NCBI GenBank assembly: GCA_030643285.1
Contig: DAOWMC010000051.1
Span: 1 to 7,309, forward strand
From: Methanobacteriota archaeon
GTDB taxonomy: Archaea; Halobacteriota; Syntropharchaeia; DAOWMC01
Direction of reading: 5' to 3'
DNA length: 7,309 nucleotides
Shown here: one piece after another, positions 5,314-7,309 of the stretch
Position numbering within the stretch: position 1 is the first letter of the stretch
Layout of the letters: each line of letters begins with the position of its first letter
Made by a program: the position numbers and the translations under genes
The notes under the pieces: generated by a model
Databases searched by the model: none
Told to the model about the DNA's origin: nothing
The model's input: the letters and a program-made list of their open reading frames with translations, nothing else

Positions 5314-6105
5314 TCACCCCATCAATCCTTTCTCTTTCAATATCTGTGCCAGCTTTGCTGCAGCTTCATCAGGTGAGCCCTCAATCATCTCTGCCACCTC
5401 ACCAACTTCTGGGATATACATACACTCTATCTTTGTTTTTGATCCTGCCTCACCCACGTCATCTGCACTCAGACCTATGTCGGCAAGCCCTTTAACAGGT
5501 ATCTCCTTTTTCGCAACTTTTCTTATGCCCATTATGGAAACGTATCTTGGCTCATTTATTCCGGTCTGTATTCCTAAAACTGCGGGTAAATTGATATCCA
5601 CTACCTCTTCAAGTCCGCCTTCAAGTTCCCTGTGAACCTTGACTTTCCCATCTTCCAGATCAACTTTGGTTATAAGCGTCGCATGGGGAAGTCCCAGCAT
5701 CTCTGCAAGCATGGGCCCGACCACACCATAACCATCGTCTCCGGCCTGAGCACCCAAAAAGACCGCATCAAAACTCAGATCCTTTATCGCACTGTGTAAA
5801 ATCCTGGCTATTGCGTAGCCATCCGATCCCTCAAAGGCATCATCAGTTAACCTGATTGCGGCATCTGCCCCTTTTGCCATGCATCTTCTAAGAACTTCAT
5901 TTGATTCTTCAGGACCCATCGTTATCGCGGTAACTGTGCCCCCTACCTTCTCTTTTATAAGAATAGCTTCTTCAATTGCATAGTTATCCCATTCATTTAT
6001 ATCAAAGGTGAGGTCTTCCAAATCTATGTTCTTGCCACTGCCATCAATTTTTACGTCAGCTTCTGACGTATCAGGAACCCTTTTAACACAAACAATTATA
6101 TCCAT
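5314..6105 (-). CDS. etfB: Electron-transfer flavoprotein, beta subunit
   Basis: This 263-residue protein is the EtfB half of the flavoprotein heterodimer. Visible features are VKRVPDT (7-13), DINEWDNYAIEEAI (35-48, where many EtfB have NPFD or NPDD), ITMGPEESNEVLRRCMAKGAD (61-81), and GAQAGDDGYGVVGPMLAEMLG (118-138). The last is the nucleotide-binding loop that holds AMP in ordinary ETFs and FAD in bifurcating ones. The C-terminal arm (about 190-263) wraps EtfA in known structures. The ATG at 6105 has AGGGG 8 bases upstream. Its stop overlaps or lies just before the etfA start, so the two are surely co-translated. A 150-base gap separates it from the tRNA gene; the gap contains an inverted repeat and TATA-like boxes. 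No acyl-CoA dehydrogenase, FixC-like or ETF-quinone reductase gene is in the window, so its electron donor and acceptor are unknown. Confidence 0.95.
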   Translation of the reverse strand: MDIIVCVKRVPDTSEADVKIDGSGKNIDLEDLTFDINEWDNYAIEEAILIKEKVGGTVTAITMGPEESNEVLRRCMAKGADAAIRLTDDAFEGSDGYAIARILHSAIKDLSFDAVFLGAQAGDDGYGVVGPMLAEMLGLPHATLITKVDLEDGKVKVHRELEGGLEEVVDINLPAVLGIQTGINEPRYVSIMGIRKVAKKEIPVKGLADIGLSADDVGEAGSKTKIECMYIPEVGEVAEMIEGSPDEAAAKLAQILKEKGLMG

Positions 6106-6143
6106 AATATATGCCCCTGCATGAGACGTAAATAACGCTTCAT

Positions 6144-6166
6144 ACCTTTATTCAGTTATTAAAGGT
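6144..6166. promoter_or_regulatory. Inverted repeat upstream of etfB, possible operator
   Basis: ACCTTTA (6144-6150) and TAAAGGT (6160-6166) are perfect 7-base inverted repeats with a 9-base spacer, lying 39-61 bases before the etfB start. A further related half-site, TTTACCTT on the minus strand, is next to it at about 6171-6178. If the TATA-like AAAATATTTA (minus strand, 6184-6175) is used, transcription would begin near 6154, inside the repeat, as expected for a repressor operator. The winged-helix protein at the end of the same gene cluster is an obvious candidate binder, but this is inference. Confidence 0.4.
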
Positions 6167-6174
6167 TTGTAAGG

Positions 6175-6195
6175 TAAATATTTTGCTATTTAATT
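6175..6195 (-). promoter_or_regulatory. TATA-like elements for the etfB-etfA-lsm-wHTH unit
   Basis: The minus strand reads AATTAAATAGCAAAATATTTA across 6195-6175, giving two overlapping TATA-like boxes. Starts would fall near 6165 or 6154, giving a leader of about 50-60 bases that contains the AGGGG ribosome binding site. A third box, TTATTTA (6135-6129), would start transcription at about 6107 and remove that site, so it is less likely. No strong terminator is visible between the tRNA gene and here. Confidence 0.35.
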
Positions 6196-6255
6196 ACCCC
6201 CAAAATTAGAGGTGGAACCTGAATATTTCGCTTAAAGCAAGAGACCAATTGCCTA

Positions 6256-6328
6256 TAGCCCGGCACGGATTCGAACCGCAGTCGTAAGGTCCAGGGCCTC
6301 ACATGATTGACCACTACACTACCGGGCT
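6256..6328 (-). tRNA. tRNA-Gln (anticodon CUG)
   Basis: The 73-base gene folds as a full cloverleaf. The acceptor pairs AGCCCGG with CCGGGCT (7 pairs), and U8-A9 follow. The D-arm has A14, G18-G19 and A21. The anticodon stem pairs UGAGG with CCUUA and has loop CCCUGGA; the variable loop is CGAC, and the T-arm has UUCGAAU. The discriminator is A73, and CCA is not encoded. The anticodon at 6294-6292 reads CUG, decoding CAG. The first pair is A1-U72, the feature by which archaeal GatDE recognises tRNA-Gln; in archaea Gln-tRNA is normally made from Glu-tRNA by GatDE. Oddly, position 33 (base 6295) is C where U33 is almost universal. There is no intron. A TATA box lies 40 bases upstream. Confidence 0.93.
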
Positions 6329-6364
6329 ACAAATCATTTTTCTACCGTTCTATTGAGTTATAGG

Positions 6365-6371
6365 TTATAAA
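6365..6371 (-). promoter_or_regulatory. TATA box for tRNA-Gln
   Basis: On the minus strand TTTATAA (6371-6365), preceded by CCAAATTA, is centred 40 bases before the first tRNA base. A start about 25 bases downstream gives a 15-base leader, normal for archaeal tRNA genes. It lies between the hisI stop and the tRNA, so the tRNA can be transcribed on its own. Confidence 0.5.
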
Positions 6372-6389
6372 TAATTTGGTTTTAAAACT

Positions 6390-6740
6390 TTAATAAACAT
6401 CCTTTGAATCAAATATCTTTTCTCCTACGATCTGTCCACCCCACTTTCTGTAAAAACAGGACCTGTAACCTGTATGACAGGCTCCACCGGTCTGTTCTAC
6501 CTTAAGCAAAATCGTATCTTCATCACAATCTATCAAAATCTCTCTGATAACCTGAACGTTACCTGAAGTTTCACCTTTTTTCCAGAGCTTATTTCTGCTT
6601 CTGCTAAAGTAATGTGCAACCCCCGTGTCAACTGTTTTTTTAAATGATTCTTCGTTCATATAGGCAAGCATCAAAACTTCATTTGTTTCATGATCCTGAA
6701 CAATGGCCGGTATCAGCCCGTCTTTAAATTTAAGTTCCAT
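6390..6740 (-). CDS. hisI: Phosphoribosyl-AMP cyclohydrolase (histidine biosynthesis step 3)
   Basis: HisI opens the purine ring of phosphoribosyl-AMP in the cytoplasm. This is the single-domain form of about 116 residues, without a fused HisE phosphoribosyl-ATP pyrophosphatase, as usual in archaea. Motifs (numbered from the 6740 start) are [34 protein letters not shown] (44-61), DCDED (71-75) and [14 protein letters not shown] (86-99). Asp71, Asp73 and Asp75 are the expected magnesium ligands. Cys72, Cys88 and Cys95 have the 16- and 7-residue spacing of the known zinc ligands. There are two adjacent ATGs. The Shine-Dalgarno GAGGTGA is only 1 base from the ATG at 6743 but 4 bases from the ATG at 6740, so I prefer 6740. 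It starts immediately after the glycosyltransferase stop, so the two are co-transcribed. No other his gene is visible. Confidence 0.95.
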   Translation of the reverse strand: MELKFKDGLIPAIVQDHETNEVLMLAYMNEESFKKTVDTGVAHYFSRSRNKLWKKGETSGNVQVIREILIDCDEDTILLKVEQTGGACHTGYRSCFYRKWGGQIVGEKIFDSKDVY

Positions 6741-6744
6741 CATC

Positions 6745-7309
6745 TCACCTCTTTTTTAATTCCCTCATCGTCTCTTTCTGTAAAGCAACAATCAGGTTTC
6801 CCAACTGGCCAAAGACAAGTATCTGGACCCCGGTCATGATTAAAAGGGCCGTGAATATTGTAAGCGGAACCCTTGTAACGTTATGAAGCCAATCAAACAC
6901 AACGTAAACACCACAGAACAAACCGGCACCTATAAAGACTGCACCTATTAATCCAAAGTAAAACATTGGGTTATACGTCTTCACAAGCCCGTACAAGGTG
7001 TACCCAATTCTTAAACCATCACGGATAGGATTAAGCTTTGTTACGCTTTTTATCCTTGTTTCGTAGGTTATAGGCACTTCAACGATTTTGAACTCCTTTT
7101 TAACCATCTCAATAGTCATTTCAGCTTCTATCTCAAATCCTGATGTATTTAAATAAAGTGATTTTACGCTACTTTTTGTAAGTGCCCTGTAGCCTGAAAG
7201 TATGTCTTTTAGATGAACACCGTACGCAAAACCAAACAACCAGTTTAATATCTTGTTACCCAAAAGATTCAATCTTGTGAAAGCCCCTTTACTGTATCCC
7301 GAAAAACGA
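6745..7309 (-). CDS. Family 2 glycosyltransferase with C-terminal membrane anchor, AglJ-like (N-terminus outside window)
   Basis: The frame is open to the right edge: 12 codons ([12 protein letters not shown]) precede the TTG at 7272, so that TTG is an internal leucine and not a start. The 187 visible residues hold the end of a GT-A catalytic domain. This includes the [17 protein letters not shown] segment, whose D..SG.R pattern marks polyprenyl-phosphate hexose synthases. After [14 protein letters not shown] and PITYETR come two membrane helices ([20 protein letters not shown] and [20 protein letters not shown]) and a basic tail. This agrees with AglJ or DPM1-like enzymes, which load a sugar onto dolichyl phosphate for S-layer N-glycosylation. 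The nucleotide-binding DXD region lies outside the window, so the exact class is uncertain. The stop codon is 1 base before hisI. Confidence 0.85.
   Translation of the reverse strand, partial: RFSGYSKGAFTRLNLLGNKILNWLFGFAYGVHLKDILSGYRALTKSSVKSLYLNTSGFEIEAEMTIEMVKKEFKIVEVPITYETRIKSVTKLNPIRDGLRIGYTLYGLVKTYNPMFYFGLIGAVFIGAGLFCGVYVVFDWLHNVTRVPLTIFTALLIMTGVQILVFGQLGNLIVALQKETMRELKKR

Noticed and set aside
7270..7272. TTG at 7272 as the start of the glycosyltransferase
   Set aside because: The frame stays open to the right edge with family-like residues before it, and the catalytic N-terminal domain would be missing, so the real start lies beyond the window.

Overview
The window looks like chromosomal DNA from a methanogen-type euryarchaeon: a methanogen or a relative that uses methyl-coenzyme M reductase, such as an ANME or alkane-oxidising archaeon. 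The evidence is a protein that reads as methanogenesis marker protein 11, a serine hydroxymethyltransferase of the euryarchaeal type, an archaeal Sm-like protein, an AglJ-like glycosyltransferase, a tRNA-Gln with an A1-U72 pair and no encoded CCA, and A/T-rich TATA boxes about 25 bases before several starts. Lineage below that level cannot be fixed from this DNA alone.

Left part (1-1649). A gene open to the left edge (1-600, minus) encodes the first 200 residues of a methanogenesis marker 11-like protein. Upstream of it lies a decayed C-terminal remnant of an IS1182-type transposase (about 685-930, plus). Next comes an unrecognised 108-residue minus-strand ORF with one likely membrane helix (943-1269). 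After that is a 380-base stretch without a recognisable gene. It carries strong plus-strand TATA boxes, a perfect 14-base palindrome, two tiny ORFs and a hairpin, and could be a small RNA or small-protein locus. This is the accessory-looking part of the window.

Middle (1650-3716). A MarC-family membrane protein (minus, probably leaderless) and glyA (plus, with a Shine-Dalgarno) diverge from a 162-base promoter region.

Right part (3732-7309). Everything is on the minus strand. In transcription order: the C-terminal part of a membrane-anchored family 2 glycosyltransferase (open at the right edge), hisI (1 base after it), tRNA-Gln(CUG), then a four-gene unit etfB-etfA-lsm-wHTH. In that unit the ORFs are joined by a 4-base ATGA-type overlap, a 24-base gap or adjacent starts. 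EtfB and EtfA form an electron-transfer flavoprotein, and the last two genes are an RNA-binding Sm-like protein and a winged-helix regulator with a four-cysteine cluster. An inverted repeat sits just upstream of etfB. Its partner dehydrogenase or quinone reductase is not in the window.

The most interesting points are the etfBA-lsm-Cys4 regulator arrangement, the possible small RNA locus at 1343-1545, and C33 instead of U33 in the tRNA-Gln anticodon loop.
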